Shown here in pieces: positions 46,748 to 61,532 of a stretch of 64,000 bases of DNA. The translations under genes and the position numbers were made by a program. The notes beneath the pieces are model-generated. The model saw nothing but the letters and a program-made list of their open reading frames with translations, had not been told where the DNA came from and did no database searches. The DNA comes from Kudoa neothunni (Eukaryota > Cnidaria), in contig OZ199838.1 of the NCBI GenBank assembly GCA_964304625.1, positions 7,750,001-7,814,000 of the forward strand, read 5' to 3'. Position 1 is the first letter of the stretch, and every line of letters starts with the position of its first letter.

Positions 46748-49700
46748 GCCAGTGGCTATTTTACAGGCAATTAATATCTCTAAAACTAACCAGCCAAATT
46801 TACTGAAAATTTATATATTAACATAATACATAAAAATCAATAGATTTCTGAATTTATAAGCATATACACACTTGTTATATAGATGACCTTCAAATAAAGC
46901 GCGTGACTGAACATGAACATGTTTTTTAACTTTAGAACAGGTTTAATTACTAAATTATTTATTCATAAATGTATTAAAATATTTTATAAATTTATAACGA
47001 CAATTTTTCTTGATCGTACGCGTGTCCCACGTCAATTTGTGCGCTATAGCGATGAGTCACAATTTATTTAGCGTCAGCATAAAGTTTAGTTCTTTTGAAG
47101 AATTAGAAAATTCTGTGAAGATTTATGAGAAGGAACCATATTCTAATTTGTACAAATATCAGGCAAGAACCTTCTTGAATATTACAGGCAGAATAACAAA
47201 ATCAATTAATCTTCTTTTTCGGTACTACGAAATTACATATAGATGTATTTTCGGTGGTACTAATAGGCACAGACAAAAATAAAACAGCTATCAGAAACAA
47301 CTGCCCTGTTAAAACCACGTTGAGAGTATCAGAGGATGGATTGTCGCTTGAACTGCGTTCCTCTTTATTTAACCACAACCATGAATGCAATTAAATTATT
47401 TTCAAAAATTTACTAAACCAAAGAAAAATTGATCTCAGAGATTATTCAACTTATTCATTTAGGTGCAAATAAAAAACTTATCCAGTCAAAGATTCAATCA
47501 GACAGGGGGGAAAACGTGAGATTAAAATCTCTTCACAATATGAAAACCAATCCCGATACTTCCGTAAACTCTTTAATTAAAATAGAGAGATTGTTAAAAA
47601 AATATTTTGGTTGCTTTGTAAGAATTTTATACAACGAGAATAAGATAGTCAATGGAATATTTTTCGCAGACCAAGCAAGATATGAAAAGGTTTTCAGGAT
47701 TTTATCCTGAAGTCATGTTTGTTGATGCGACATACATACTTTTTAAGACGAGGTATTTATAAAATAAATAGTCAACCTGGTTGTGAACTGTATTAAAATT
47801 AATTTTTTCGTGCACTCTTATATTTATCAGCAGTGGAAGATTCAACAGGACGAACGCACATTACAAGTGTTTGTGTTATGTACGGAGGAAATGAGCAGAA
47901 CATCCAGTGGTATTGTAATGTTTTAAGTGAATCGCTGCCAACGTTAAAAAACAATCTGTTTTCGATTACAACTGATAAAGATAAAAAACATCGAAAATGC
48001 CTGAGAAAAAGCTTTCTTAACATTTCATTAATCTTATGCAAGTTCCATGTTATGCAAAATTTTCAGAGTAATTACCACAAGTAAGTTTCCAATTATAGCA
48101 TCAAAATGCCAAGAAATTCTGAAAATTTTGCTATCATTGATTTCTTCTAAAAATCTTGATGATTATAAAAGGTACATTAAAGAGATTTATTCTTTGAATA
48201 TAATTAAGTTAATCGAATATTTTAAGAAAAATTGGGAAGATATTTATGAAGAATAGATACCTGGTTTGGGTAATGCCAGGAACTTTTACAAAAACGATAT
48301 TAACGAAGGATCGAGTCAATAAATCATAAATTAAAAAACGTGGTAAATAAATTTAGTACACTTGAAGAATTTATCCAGAAATCTTTCAAAATTCTATGAT
48401 CCTTACGAATTGAAAGTGAAATAAAAATAATACCAGAATTGTACTCAAATACCAGTTTATCATTCGGCGGTAATAGCATCGAGGAGTACAATAATTATTT
48501 AACAAAGTATGCGTTCAATTTGGTCTTATCAGAGATAACAAAATTTAAATGTGGGCCTGTATTGTTAGATTATAAAATTGCGGCACCGGTAAGTTGCGCT
48601 TGCATATTCTATAAGTCATATTCAGTACCTTGTCATCATATAAAGGCGAAACGATCACATAATAAATTATCATTATTCTCAGAGGAATTATGTAGTAAAA
48701 GGTGTAGCAAGGCGAACTGTATGAGATTTTTTCAGTCAGGTTCAATTGTCCAAAATGATGAAACATCGAATGAAACAATCCTCGAAAGAAATATTAGACA
48801 ACCAATTTTATCATTTTCAAAGTAATCAAAATACTCTACTACTTTCACATCAAAGTTAGCGTCTACAACGTCAGAATTTTGCGGAGACTTCTTTGATAAG
48901 TCAGTTAATGCAATAAAATTATTAGAGAATATAATTACAAGCCATAGAGTTGAGCTTATTTATTCTTTCGTTGAAAGATATACCTTACATTAAACTTTTA
49001 TATTATAATTGATTTTAGATGGAAAAATAATCAAAAACAGTGAAAATGTTGTATATTTGTCGATAAGAATATTGTTTTTATGTTATCTAAAATAGGAATT
49101 CGAAAAAGATAGCGAACTCGACTCAATACACCCCGTGAATTTTCAAAAGTTGCAACAGAGAATACTGAAGAATTGATCCATTCCGAGAACAACGGATGCA
49201 TTATGAATGAAATCGAATTCTCCTCTACCCTAAACCCTTCACTGATCAATGGTTATAAATAATAATAATTTGTTTGGCTTAGCTTTAGAATTACCATCCA
49301 AAGTAAAATCTGCAGGATGTAACCTAACTGTGATTGGTGTCAGAAAGAGAAAACAACAAAAATATACTAAATAAAAATTTTACTTACATAATTAATCTCG
49401 TTTACAACATATTTATTCTTTCAAATAGACAAGATGGGCTTATTTATTAAGATAAACTACTGATATTGCGCCGTTATTCGACAGCACTTTAGTTTCGCCA
49501 GTATAATTCGAATGCGAATTTTTAATATACTTTATTAAGAATATAAAAGCCTCTATTATTATTATCGTTATTCTTTATCTATTCGGTAAACTAAATAATA
49601 ATTGTTTATGTATTAAGATTTGAAGGCATTTATAAGGTCATCTATATAAAAAGTGTGTACATGTCTATAAATTTACAAATCAATTCCTCTTTATGGATTA

Positions 49701-49776
49701 TGTTAATATATAAAATTTCATTAAATTTTATCGGTTAGTTTTAGAGATATTAACTGCCTGTGAATTAGCCATTGCC
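46748..49776 (+). mobile_element. Complete-length MULE with long inverted repeats and perfect 9-bp duplication
   Basis: The left end GCCAGTGGCTATTTTACAGG and inverted right end GGCAATGGCTAATTCACAGG continue into GCARTTAATATCTCTAAAA and beyond, about 85-90 bp in total. The 9-mer TTTTTTCTT flanks both sides (46739-46747 and 49777-49785). Length is 3029 bp. Confidence 0.92.
47080..49375 (+). pseudogene. MULE transposase with SWIM finger, inactivated
   Basis: Blocks in order: FSSFEELENSVKIYEK; ITYRCIFGG (first Cys of a FAR1/FLYWCH-like finger); LFNHNHECN; a MULE domain with EVMFVDATYILF (first Asp, near 47720) and ITTDKDKKHRKCLRKSFLN (second Asp); LILCKFHVMQNF; a RIESINHKLKNVVNKFSTLE block near 48310 with the Glu; SWIM finger CACIFYKSYSVPCHHIKA (CxC...CxH complete). 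The tail LELPSKVKSAGCNLTVIG then RKRKQQ is near 49285-49370. Frameshifts near 47280, 47710, 47800 and 48090 and stops break it. The MULE transposase cuts and pastes DNA in the nucleus. SWIM is a zinc-binding module of unknown precise role in these proteins. Confidence 0.82.
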
Positions 49777-50034
49777 TTTTTTCTTTTTGCTAGAACTACT
49801 TATGTTGATACGACCGAAAAATTACTGGAATCACGATAAAAAAACTCAATATTCATAATTTATTTTTTAAATTATCAATTTTATCAAATTTTCTTCAGTG
49901 TTCCCCAATACCTAACAATTAACGATTTTCCCTGTAACGAGCCATATAAATGGTGCATGTAATATTGATAAAAAAAGTTATTTTAACTAGTATATTAATG
50001 AATTAATATCTATTCTGTTATCGATAAAGAAGAT

Positions 50035-50515
50035 ACTTTCTGTAATCACAAGCAAAGATTTGAAACTCTTGAGAGTCTTGAAAAACAATTTTCTGAATGC
50101 TAAACTAATTATATGTAAATTTCACGTTTCGCAAATTTTTGAGTGGTAGATATTGCTTTAAATATATAATATCACTTGTGAATTAAAATATTTGATGCTA
50201 GAAATTCTTCAAAAAATAATCTTCGGTAGAAATTAAGATGATTATCAGAAAATGTGCACTGAGCTTAAAAGCTAAGCGTTGATGATTTTAATTTGTAGTT
50301 TAAAAAGAATTGGTATCCAATTAGATCACAGTGGATTAATTTATCAGACGAAATAAAATCAACAAAATCTACTGGAATTCTATGGTTTAGTTTCAGTGTG
50401 TCTTCCTACATTTTTTGCTGATTTTACTCTTTCTAAAAAGCTTAAAGCAGTATGAAGACTACGGGGTTTTAGAATGACCGCAATCGGGAAGAAAAGAAAA
50501 AAAACTACGCAATTG
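50035..50515 (+). pseudogene. MULE relic, fifth copy (internal fragment)
   Basis: Fragments KDLKLLRVLKNNFLN and LIICKFHVSQIFE match the block after the second catalytic Asp of the neighbouring MULE. WYPIRSQWINLSDEIKS matches the next block. RLRGFRMTAIGKKRKK, near 50450-50505, is the C-terminal GRP...TVIG-type motif. The first catalytic block and the SWIM finger are missing. No terminal repeats. Confidence 0.6.
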
Positions 50516-50931
50516 AATTATAAAAAAGCTTATTCGTGTTTTGTCAATCATTCTTTTGTAATATTTTCTATTTATCATAAAATTCAAAGATACTCGAAAT
50601 TCAATCAATGATTATATGATCCCTATTTATGACTTACGAATTTGATGTTGTGTTTAAGATATTTATTTATTATTTTTTCAACTTTTAAGAAAATAATTTT
50701 ATCATGAAACATTTATTAATAACTAAGTAACTATCACAACATGTGTGAAAAATACGCGGTTATATGCTACAAATGCCAAAAATTAGGTGACTGAATTTTT
50801 ATAGTAAAAAAAGTTCTCAATAAAAATACGTAAACAGAAATATATAATATTGTGTGGTTATGGAGTAATTCGTTTTCGTGGCAATAGACAGCCCCGACAC
50901 GGGATTATACGCTAGCGTGGTAATAACCACT

Positions 50932-50976
50932 GCCTTTTTATTTTTTCCCATTTCACCCCCAATCGAAAACAAAAAA
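50932..50976. mobile_element. pogo-type MITE, second copy, left fragment (interrupted)
   Basis: About 45 bp aligned with 33918-33967 of the uninterrupted MITE (TTTCACC...ATCGAAAACAAAAA). Everything further left differs, so the left part was lost or replaced. The rest of this copy continues after the MULE at 54058. Confidence 0.7.
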
Positions 50977-53900
50977 GCAGTGTCTGTTTTGCCGGATGCG
51001 CTTTTTCTCTTAAAATAATAATTCAATCGTTACAATTTTTCCCAAAAAATATCAAATTCAGAATTTAGGTTTAGTTTCATTAATTCACGAGTGAATCGTA
51101 ACAGCTAAATTGTATCCATAATATCCAAATGAAAACAGTAAAGTGTAACTATTTGGCCAATTCGTATTTTAAATTGTTATAATTAGGTAAATATTTTTAA
51201 CAGATGATTGATACATCACTAAAAGTTAACAAAATGTTGAGTATACTACTTTTAAATAATAAATGTTTGAAATTATCTTGTAATGCAACGCCAAATAATT
51301 GGGACTGTTTAACTTCCACATAAAATTATATTTGAATATTTATATTTATATCGATATTGGTGTTGTTATTATTATTACTATCATCATTATCATAGTTTTC
51401 TTTTTTTTCTCAAACCTATAACTCTTTGTAATACATCTTTTGGTCTACCTCTCAATTTCACTACTGTTGGCAGTTTAATTCCTATAATTTTATGAATTTA
51501 GCAAAATGGACAAAAGATAAACACCCTTCAAAGATGAATTTTTAGTTATGGTATCATCTACAATATTCAGGGTCTCCATATCAGTTATTAATGATGGGAC
51601 ATTATCATTAACGGCCTCAAGTATATCCTCATTCTCTATTCGTGATTCCTCAGTAACTAAACACAAAATAAAAATTTTACTAAAGACACTATCGCTACAT
51701 GTTGCGATTGAAATCTCTTGATTGTTTTCGATGACAGATTCAGACATTAACTTGAACTAAATTAAGTTAATATATAAATAATGGAAAAAATTGTCACCTT
51801 ATCCAGAGAATCCCAATTGGAAATAAGAGAGATTAATTCATCTAACATCTTTTTAATTAATCATATTGACTCCCTATTTTTTCAGACCCTAGCGAAGCTA
51901 CTTTCTTACAAAGAATTTCTAGTTCCCTGTACCGCTTAAAAACAGAATTTGGAACGGGTCACTGAATCGAGATTTCTGTAATACTTGGCTGCACATAACA
52001 CAAAAGATTTTGATCTATATTTTTGATCATTCGAATGAATGACCCAAAATATTCTTTTTGCCACCTCTTATTACAAATTTTCTCTGCATATAAATTCACG
52101 TTCATTATTTTTCTAGCATAAATAATATGCCTACGTGGTAACTTCATACTTACGTAGAAACATGTACAACTATTGGGATCACGATTGGTATAGGGTTCGA
52201 TATGATTATTTATTTCATCCTGCATTATATTATACGCATATGAAGTTAACAATATTTTATATCGGTCGTTAACGTCCGAATTTAATTTCTCAACAGTTTG
52301 GGTTGTCAACTTTCTAACTGCTTTACTCTCACGCTCATTCCTCATACTTGATAAATAAATAAGCAGATCGCTGAAAAAGACTTAAATTGTTGAGAATTTT
52401 TTGATGATTTGTTTAATTTTGGAATTTATGCATTCTAATCGATTATTTGTTCTATTCAAAAAAGTACCCTTTAGGTTCATATATGCCGGGCACCATTCAT
52501 GTTTGATTGGATCCCAAGATTTATTATAATAACTAATGATTTTTTTGCTACATGTCTTACTTAACAATTCATGACAATTTTCATAAATTTTTGGATCATC
52601 GATATAACAAAACTTTTGAATAAACTCTGAGGCAGTTTTTCTTTCAGGTATGTATATTCCCATTCTTAATGTAGAGGTTTCTCTCCCAAATATTCTTAAG
52701 ACATGGTACAGGTAAAGTTTGTATTTACGTTAAGAAATACAGATCTTATAGAATTTCTTTCAATCATGTCTTTATCTGTAATGAAACAAATTGTTTTGGT
52801 TGACATTTCGTCATTATGTTCAAGTAGAGATTGACATAACCAGGTAACAGTCACGGTACTCACCTCAGATAAAAGAGCAATAGCTCCTATCTGACTTTGT
52901 CCAAAGGAATCGATAAACAGACATATATACAATGGCATACGATTATCGATTAATTTATAAGTGACATCCATAAATACTAGTTTGGGAAATTATCTAATAA
53001 CGTTTTTCATATAAAGGTCTTGGAAAAATATTCCAGTCATCTCATTGGATTATTGTGCAATATTTCGAGAGTTGCATTTGGGTGAGAATTTTTTATTGAA
53101 TTAAACAACTCCGAAATATCAGACAAAACACTTTTTTTAGTGTTTGGATATAATTATCGATTTTCTTCAACGAAACCTTTTTTGTGAACGGTTCATGATT
53201 TCTACTTGTACTCTTTTTAAATTTTCATCATAAAAATGAACGTTTTTTATAAGATTTTTTCTTTCTTCATCTAATTTTCTATTCACTGGGAAAAATCACT
53301 AAAATTCTCATTTCCATTGTAGCTGTGAGTAAGATCCAATTTTCTAATAATAAACACGTTCATGTTTTTAGGAATTCGCAGTGTAATGAAGAAATTGCAA
53401 CTACTTTTATGGCTGTTGATTTTTCTCTTCCCAGCACTTTTAGATCGTATCTGAATTCAAGTTAATTACATCAATGTTTATATAGATAATTACATTTTTA
53501 CCACCATGAACACAACAAAAAGTGGCTTCATAATAACCAAGATCAGAGTTCATGTCTCTGTCAAATTTTTGTAGGGCGGTTGAGATTTTTCTAGAGTCTT
53601 GGATCCAGTAACAAAAGTTGTTTCGCTTTGAGTATTTATCTATGAATTCTTTAGTCTTTTCAAAGTTTGTAAATGCATTTCCCACCTTAGGTTCAGATGT
53701 AATATCCTGAATTAGTAGTGTTTGATCAGACTCTCCTTCCATAATGATTCTACTCGCAACTATCAACGTTACAACCACACGCTAGAGGGTGTTTTACTCG
53801 TTTATGATGCTGCAACACATAAAATTAGATTAATTACGAAAACAATATAGATTTATAAAAAATTTAATGTCATTTATAATGATACTTATGAATGAGTTTA

Positions 53901-54057
53901 AAATATCCTCGATGTATTTTGATGCCTATTTGTTAACTAAAAGATAAATGAAACTAAATTTATATTCTGCATTTATAAAAGATATTTTGTAGAAAAAATT
54001 GTAGCGATTGAATTATTATTTTAAGAGAAAAAGCGAGTCCGGTAAAATAGACAGTCA
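50977..54057 (-). mobile_element. MULE inserted in a pogo MITE, with 9-bp duplication
   Basis: Inverted repeats of about 55 bp: GTGTCTGTTTTGCCGGATGC and inverted CTGTCTATTTTACCGGACTC, then both CGCTTTTTCTC and TTAAAATAATAATTCAATCG. Flanks are AACAAAAAA (50968-50976) and AATAAAAAT (54058-54066). The uninterrupted MITE copy has AACAAAAAT once at the same place (33962 region). So the 9-bp duplication is supported by an empty site, with one later change on each side. Length is about 3.1 kb. Confidence 0.9.
51405..53742 (-). pseudogene. MULE transposase with damaged SWIM finger
   Basis: Start near 53742 (MEGESDQTLLIQDI), then VGNAFTNFEKTKEFIDKY and ATFCCVHGGKN (finger). MULE domain: MDVTYKLIDNRMPLYICLF (first Asp), CFITDKDMIERNSIRS (second Asp), NRTNNRLECINSKIKQ (Glu). 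SWIM: CTCFYVSMKLPRRHI, where the third ligand Cys is Arg. The C-terminal motif LPTVVKLRGRPKDVLQRVIG lies near 51410-51480. Frame breaks near 53440, 52970, 52690 and 52380 make it non-functional. Confidence 0.8.
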
Positions 54058-54275
54058 AATAAAAATCTCAACACACCTGAAAAGTTACGAACCACATGTC
54101 ACTACAAAATAATCCATAAAAACAAAATTAATTATATTAAAAATATTTTATTTATATTCTAGGCTATGTAATTATTGTTTTTAACTCGTTTGAGAAATAA
54201 ATAACTAATTATAATCTTAGCCGTACGTTAATTTTGTAACATTTTCTCAAATTACGAACTACATGTCACCCACTG
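54058..54275. mobile_element. pogo-type MITE, second copy, right fragment
   Basis: Aligned with 33959-34175 (ATCTCAAC, CACCTGAAAA, GTTACGAACCAC, CACTACAAAATAAT), ending GTCACCCACTG before TA at 54276-54277. This is the distal half of the MITE split by the MULE. Confidence 0.85.
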
Positions 54276-54277
54276 TA

Positions 54278-55427
54278 TTAGCGACACTAAAAACATTAAA
54301 AATATAAAATACGTTCAACCGGCAATTATTCGTTTTAAAAAAACTTATATATTATTAGTCAATTATATATTTTGAAAAATTGCAAAATGAACTAGAAGCC
54401 AAAACCACAACGAGAGCGAAGTGTATGAAAAAATGTCTTACCGTTTTAAATGTCTCAAGATTTCAGATCCCTTGCATGGCTAAAAATTAGCATTCTACAG
54501 AAAAATTCTAATTTCATAATCTTCAAGGTTGTCAAGGAAAGACAATAACACAAGGGTAATTGATTTGAAACGGATATTTTAAAGATATATTTACAGAGGA
54601 ATTACTACTATATTGTTTGTTTATACAAAATAATGAGGAAAATATGACAATGTAAATTGGATACGTTAGCATCAGAAAATATAACAAGAATTAAAATTTA
54701 AAAGATAGAAATTTACGTCTAAAAATAATTTGAGTGGAACTAGGAAAATTCTATTCCTACACAGTATAAAATGGGTCATAATCTACTAACGTCAACAGTT
54801 CTATATTCGTTAAATAATGATTTAGCATATGATATTTTCTATGAATTTTTATTTCGAATACTTAATGAAATGAAAATTACTATAATTCATGTCACGTTTA
54901 TTTTAAAATTATTCGTTGTAACTTTCACATTTGATTAATACATAATTCTTCGTATATCTTTTAGGGTTTCAAAGGTTCGTTATGGCACATATTTTGGGAA
55001 CTAATTAATTTTTGCAAAATAAAATTAATCGAGAGACTATTAATCTGAATCTTGATTTATTCCCCCCGATAATACATACCGTAAAATCCATTGATGTTTC
55101 CTCTTATTATAATTGTATATCGCTGTAAAATTTTGTTAAATTTTAAATCTTTGAAAATATATGTTCTTATTAATTTAAAAATGAAATTGTGGTTTCTAAA
55201 ACATTACATAACTACTAATGGCAAAGAATGATCATTCTTAGTATAGGAAATTCAAAACAACCTAACGAACACAAACTTTAATAAAAAGTTATCTAAGAAT
55301 TATTTTTGAATTCAGAAAACATAAAATTACTTGATAATATGTTATAGACTTTCTAACTCCGTAAATACTATTAAATTTATAACGAAAAAAATACGGTATA
55401 CATTATAGTAATAGATAACGGAATATT
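54278..55427. other. AT-rich interval with no recognisable gene
   Basis: 3' flank of the AAA ATPase gene on the minus strand. No gene or repeat was supported. Confidence 0.4.
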
Positions 55428-57946
<2,519 letters not shown>

Positions 57947-59317
57947 CTATAAAATTAAGTCACTTGATTAAAAAAGTTATACAACAAAAAATCATTTATT
58001 TATAGGTATAAACCATCGATATTATATAACCTGACGTTTAATAGCTCGAATTACACTGATTATACAACTTGGGCTTAGTTATTTATAATTTATCATTTAT
58101 AATTCATTTTACAATAATTTTGAATTAAACGAACTATATAATCCCATATATATTATTTATTCAGAAAAATAACGCAGACTAAAAAATGGTCAGACAGAGA
58201 TGTGTTGTTTCATGGTTAGACATCACAAACTTTATTTATAATTAAAACGCATTTTAGGAAAATTTTCTATTAAATCGAATGTAATAATATTCAATTTGAA
58301 TCCTTTTTTATTTCAAATTATTTATACCATTTAGTCCCATTACGCATCTAAATGCAAAACAACAAAATTTAAAAAATCAGCATGATAAAATTATTTTTTT
58401 AAACTAATTCAAAAATTTAAATTTTACGCAAAACAACTTTATATTATTTGAATATTTCGACCCTTACCTTTGAGAAAATACTTTTAAAAATTAATTATTT
58501 TTCAAGAGGTTAGATATCGTGAAAATTATAATATTAACTTAGATTTAGCTTCTAATATGCAACTCAGCAGATTTTCATCTCTAATGATTTATATCAAACG
58601 TCCTCTTATGGACGATTGAAAATTCGCATGCTTTGATTTCTTGTTTCCGCATTAAAAAATTTGTTTAATACATAAATAAGGTTTACGACATATTGAATAA
58701 ATAGTTAATCTTAATTATTAAAGGTGCTCCAACCAAAAATTGCAAAAAGTCGGCATGAAAGTAATATCAAATTATTTTTAAATTTTGATATTAAAATATA
58801 CTTGCAGCGGTTTTATCACAAATATCCATCCTATATACGAAAATATCGTTTGATTTAGATGTGTCTAAACCAACATAAACATCCTTACGGGATTATCTTT
58901 CCTTTCGATGTGTAATAATATAAAATTTTTATGCGTAATCAGATATATTGAATAGTAATTAAGAAATATTGAAAACCAAATGGGAAGTAGTTACTTTAAA
59001 AATACTTCACTGGCGATTGGAATTCTTTGTGGAACATGAAATAAGGTAATGACTGTTTCATTTTCAATCTAAATAGATAAACTATCTAAGAATTCAAAAT
59101 TAAAAGACGCATACATTGAGAGAATTGGAAACAAAATCAGAAACAAGAACGCCTATAAAAAATTAGTTTCATCGACAAAACAAAAATACAATTGGACTCC
59201 ACACGTTGGTCTGGGTACAATAAACACACAACCTAAACGTAAAACAATAATAACATCGAGTAAAATTATTTTTATACACAATTTTTGTTATATTCCACAA
59301 CAATATAACCGAAGAAA
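57947..59317. other. Interval that should hold the 5' exon(s) of the AAA gene
   Basis: The first mapped AAA exon needs an upstream exon ending in phase 2. A minus-strand stretch near 58040-58085 (SPSCIISVIRAIKRQ) ends at a GT but in the wrong phase. No other gene was seen. Confidence 0.35.
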
Positions 59318-59524
59318 TTGAACGATGTTGACAATATAGTGGAAGGGTTCAAAAAAATAATATTTGGTTTGTTACAGCATTCTCTACCACCTAAATTATG
59401 TATCATGGGCTTAAATTTTTACGATTTACTCATAATTATCGTTTTTTGCTGTAGTTGTATCATTTTTTTGACTTTTATTCAGTTGACTAATATTCGGAGG
59501 TATTTTGACTGCCGTATTCTGTGA
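59318..59524 (+). CDS. Hypothetical ORF with one hydrophobic segment
   Basis: An open frame of 68 codons with no ATG at its start, possibly an exon. It reads LNDVDNIVEGFKKIIFG, then a strongly hydrophobic stretch LLIIIVFCCSCIIFLTFIQL that could span a membrane. No family recognised. It may be chance: AT-rich DNA readily encodes Ile/Phe runs. Confidence 0.2.
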   Translation: MNDVDNIVEGFKKIIFGLLQHSLPPKLCIMGLNFYDLLIIIVFCCSCIIFLTFIQLTNIRRYFDCRIL

Positions 59525-59797
59525 ACAACTAAGGGACTTTCCTTTTGATTTAATTTTTTGGGGTGTAGAATGATTTTTATTTGTTTTCATAATGAAACAA
59601 TGACGCTGATCAAAGGATCCGATCGTTAGTATGTCGATCACGTGTCATCAGCCATTAGCATAAGTGTCATTATTAGTCTGGCTTGATTTAGGTGGTTTAT
59701 AAAAAAAGTTACTCTCAAATTTAACCATACAATTAAACATTATGATTATTGTCCATTTTGACTCATTTTTATCCTTTTGAGTCTAATTGCATAAATT

Positions 59798-60600
59798 CAC
59801 GTGGACTTATGGAACGTGCTTAATCAAAACCATTACGCACGACACGTAACTTTGCACATACGAAATTAAACAAAAAATTGTGTTATATTTTGACAAACTA
59901 GCATACTTATTTAGTTTAGTATTTGGATTAATTTGTAATGGAACAAGAGATGAAATTGAAGATTCACTGAAAATGTATTATGCGAAATGCTATATCTTTT
60001 TATTAAAACTTAAACCAACCAATAGATACAGATGTTGATTCTGAGGCATCAAGGAATTCATTAGCTTTATTAATAACAACATATTGAGAATCTTCTATCT
60101 AATTTACTCTCATCAGTTCAATCCACTCTTCCACTTGAAAATCAAAATCCATATTTTCTCCCTCTGAGAGTTTTTATTACTTTTGAATAGAACAATCGTT
60201 AGAACACTAAAACAACCAATTTAAGTAGTTATAATAATATTCAAGGCAGACCTTATTTTTACATCAAAGATCATTGTTTCAGATTTAGCGTTTGATTTAT
60301 TTGCTACTTTTTGATAATATTTTATAATTCCAACTTTTGGGATAGAACTGAAATTTTATTATCATCTGTTGACGCACAAGTCTTAATTTTCGTTGTTTTG
60401 AGGAAAATTCATTACGCACGAGTCACAATTGCTCACGACACATAAAATGCATAAGAACTATTGATATTTTAATTTTTATAAAGTCAAATTGGGGCAATAT
60501 GTTACTTGTGTTAACAAGTTTATAGCGTAAAAATTAAATTTTCTATATATTCATTATTTTACGTTTTAATGCGATATTACGTACGACCCATAAGTCACTG
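59798..60600. mobile_element. Possible pogo-type MITE
   Basis: The right end inverted is CAGTGACTTATGGGTCGTACG, with TA at 60601-60602. The left candidate is CACGTGGACTTATGGAACGTG. CGCACGACACG-type motifs recur inside (59855, 60415). The left tip has extra bases, so the boundary is uncertain. No coding sequence. Confidence 0.35.
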
Positions 60601-60780
60601 TATTTAATTGGTTAAATTGCGGAACAATGGTCGAAATCCAAATCAGCGACCACGTACAAAACCGAACCTGTTGAATATTTTATTATTGAGTATTTATCAA
60701 TTTCGCATATCCGATAGGGCAATTTTGGCAACAGCTATTTGTCATCACGATAATAATTGGTGTAATCTATGATATGTTGA

Positions 60781-61005
60781 ACTCCCAGCTCCTCGCGATT
60801 ATTTCAACAGGATGTACCACCAATTAAGCTGGCTCGAGTAAAGCATGCTCAACGTCTTCTAAAATTGAAGTCGGAAAACTCTGATTTTGATGGATTATCA
60901 CAATATAACCCTGGCGATTCTCTACTGTATCAATCCCTTTTCTATAAGAATAAGAATTTCATATTTTATATAAGCGATAACCAACTAATTGCAACAAGTG
61001 CATAA
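60781..61005 (+). CDS. Unidentified ORF, possibly a terminal exon
   Basis: An open frame of 74 codons without internal ATG near its start. It contains a possible AG acceptor at 60809-60810, followed by DVPPIKLARVKHAQRLLKLK, SENSDFDGLSQYNPGDSLLY, FIFYISDNQLIATSA and TAA at 61003-61005. Composition is protein-like (mixed charge, aromatic residues), unlike most chance frames here. No domain recognised. It lies 170 bp upstream of a MULE terminus. Confidence 0.3.
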   Translation, partial: TPSSSRLFQQDVPPIKLARVKHAQRLLKLKSENSDFDGLSQYNPGDSLLYQSLFYKNKNFIFYISDNQLIATSA

Positions 61006-61179
61006 TGTTAATATCCAAAATAATTTATTGAGTGAAATCCAGACATTACTACCATTAAATGGTTTAACAATATCACGCTAATTTGATTTAAAAAATTCGT
61101 GACTAATCTCCGAACTAATTTAATCGTTATTCGGTAAATATGGCCATTACTCTACATTTTAACTATTTAATTTAAGGAA

Positions 61180-61213
61180 GTGTCTATTGGCCCGTTGCCG
61201 GGCCAATAGGCAC
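61180..61213. repeat. Terminal hairpin at MULE tip
   Basis: GTGTCTATTGGCCCG, a TTGC loop, then CGGGCCAATAGGCAC: a 15-bp stem with a single G/T mismatch. The terminus is followed directly by its own inverted copy. The related element at 11510 does not show this. Confidence 0.85.
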
Positions 61214-61532
61214 ATACGTGTGGCTATGTCTATCGGTCCGATAGATCAGTTTTACGATTTTGTAATATTAAAAATAAGTAAAATTAGGTTTTTCATTTCC
61301 CAATGGTTAAATTACATAGTTTACAAACATATTTTTGATATTCGAGTCGCTCCAATTAGGAATTGTTACCGACACGGTGTGATTATCGTTTTCAAATATT
61401 ATATATTTAACTTATATTATATTTTTTCGCTGAAATTTGAGAATAAATTGATCTGGTGATCGCATCTAAATTAAACAGTGACGTTGAATTTTATGAACCT
61501 TGTGTTTCGTGTAGCGTGGTTATTCGTAGGCA

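Noticed and set aside
50868-50931. GGCAATAGACAG...ACCACTGCC as a tiny solo MULE end
   Set aside because: The two sides resemble MULE tips but do not match each other well and no duplication flanks them. It could be debris left of the interrupted MITE.
58040-58090. 5' exon of the AAA ATPase gene
   Set aside because: The open stretch ends at a GT in phase 0, while the next exon needs phase 2.
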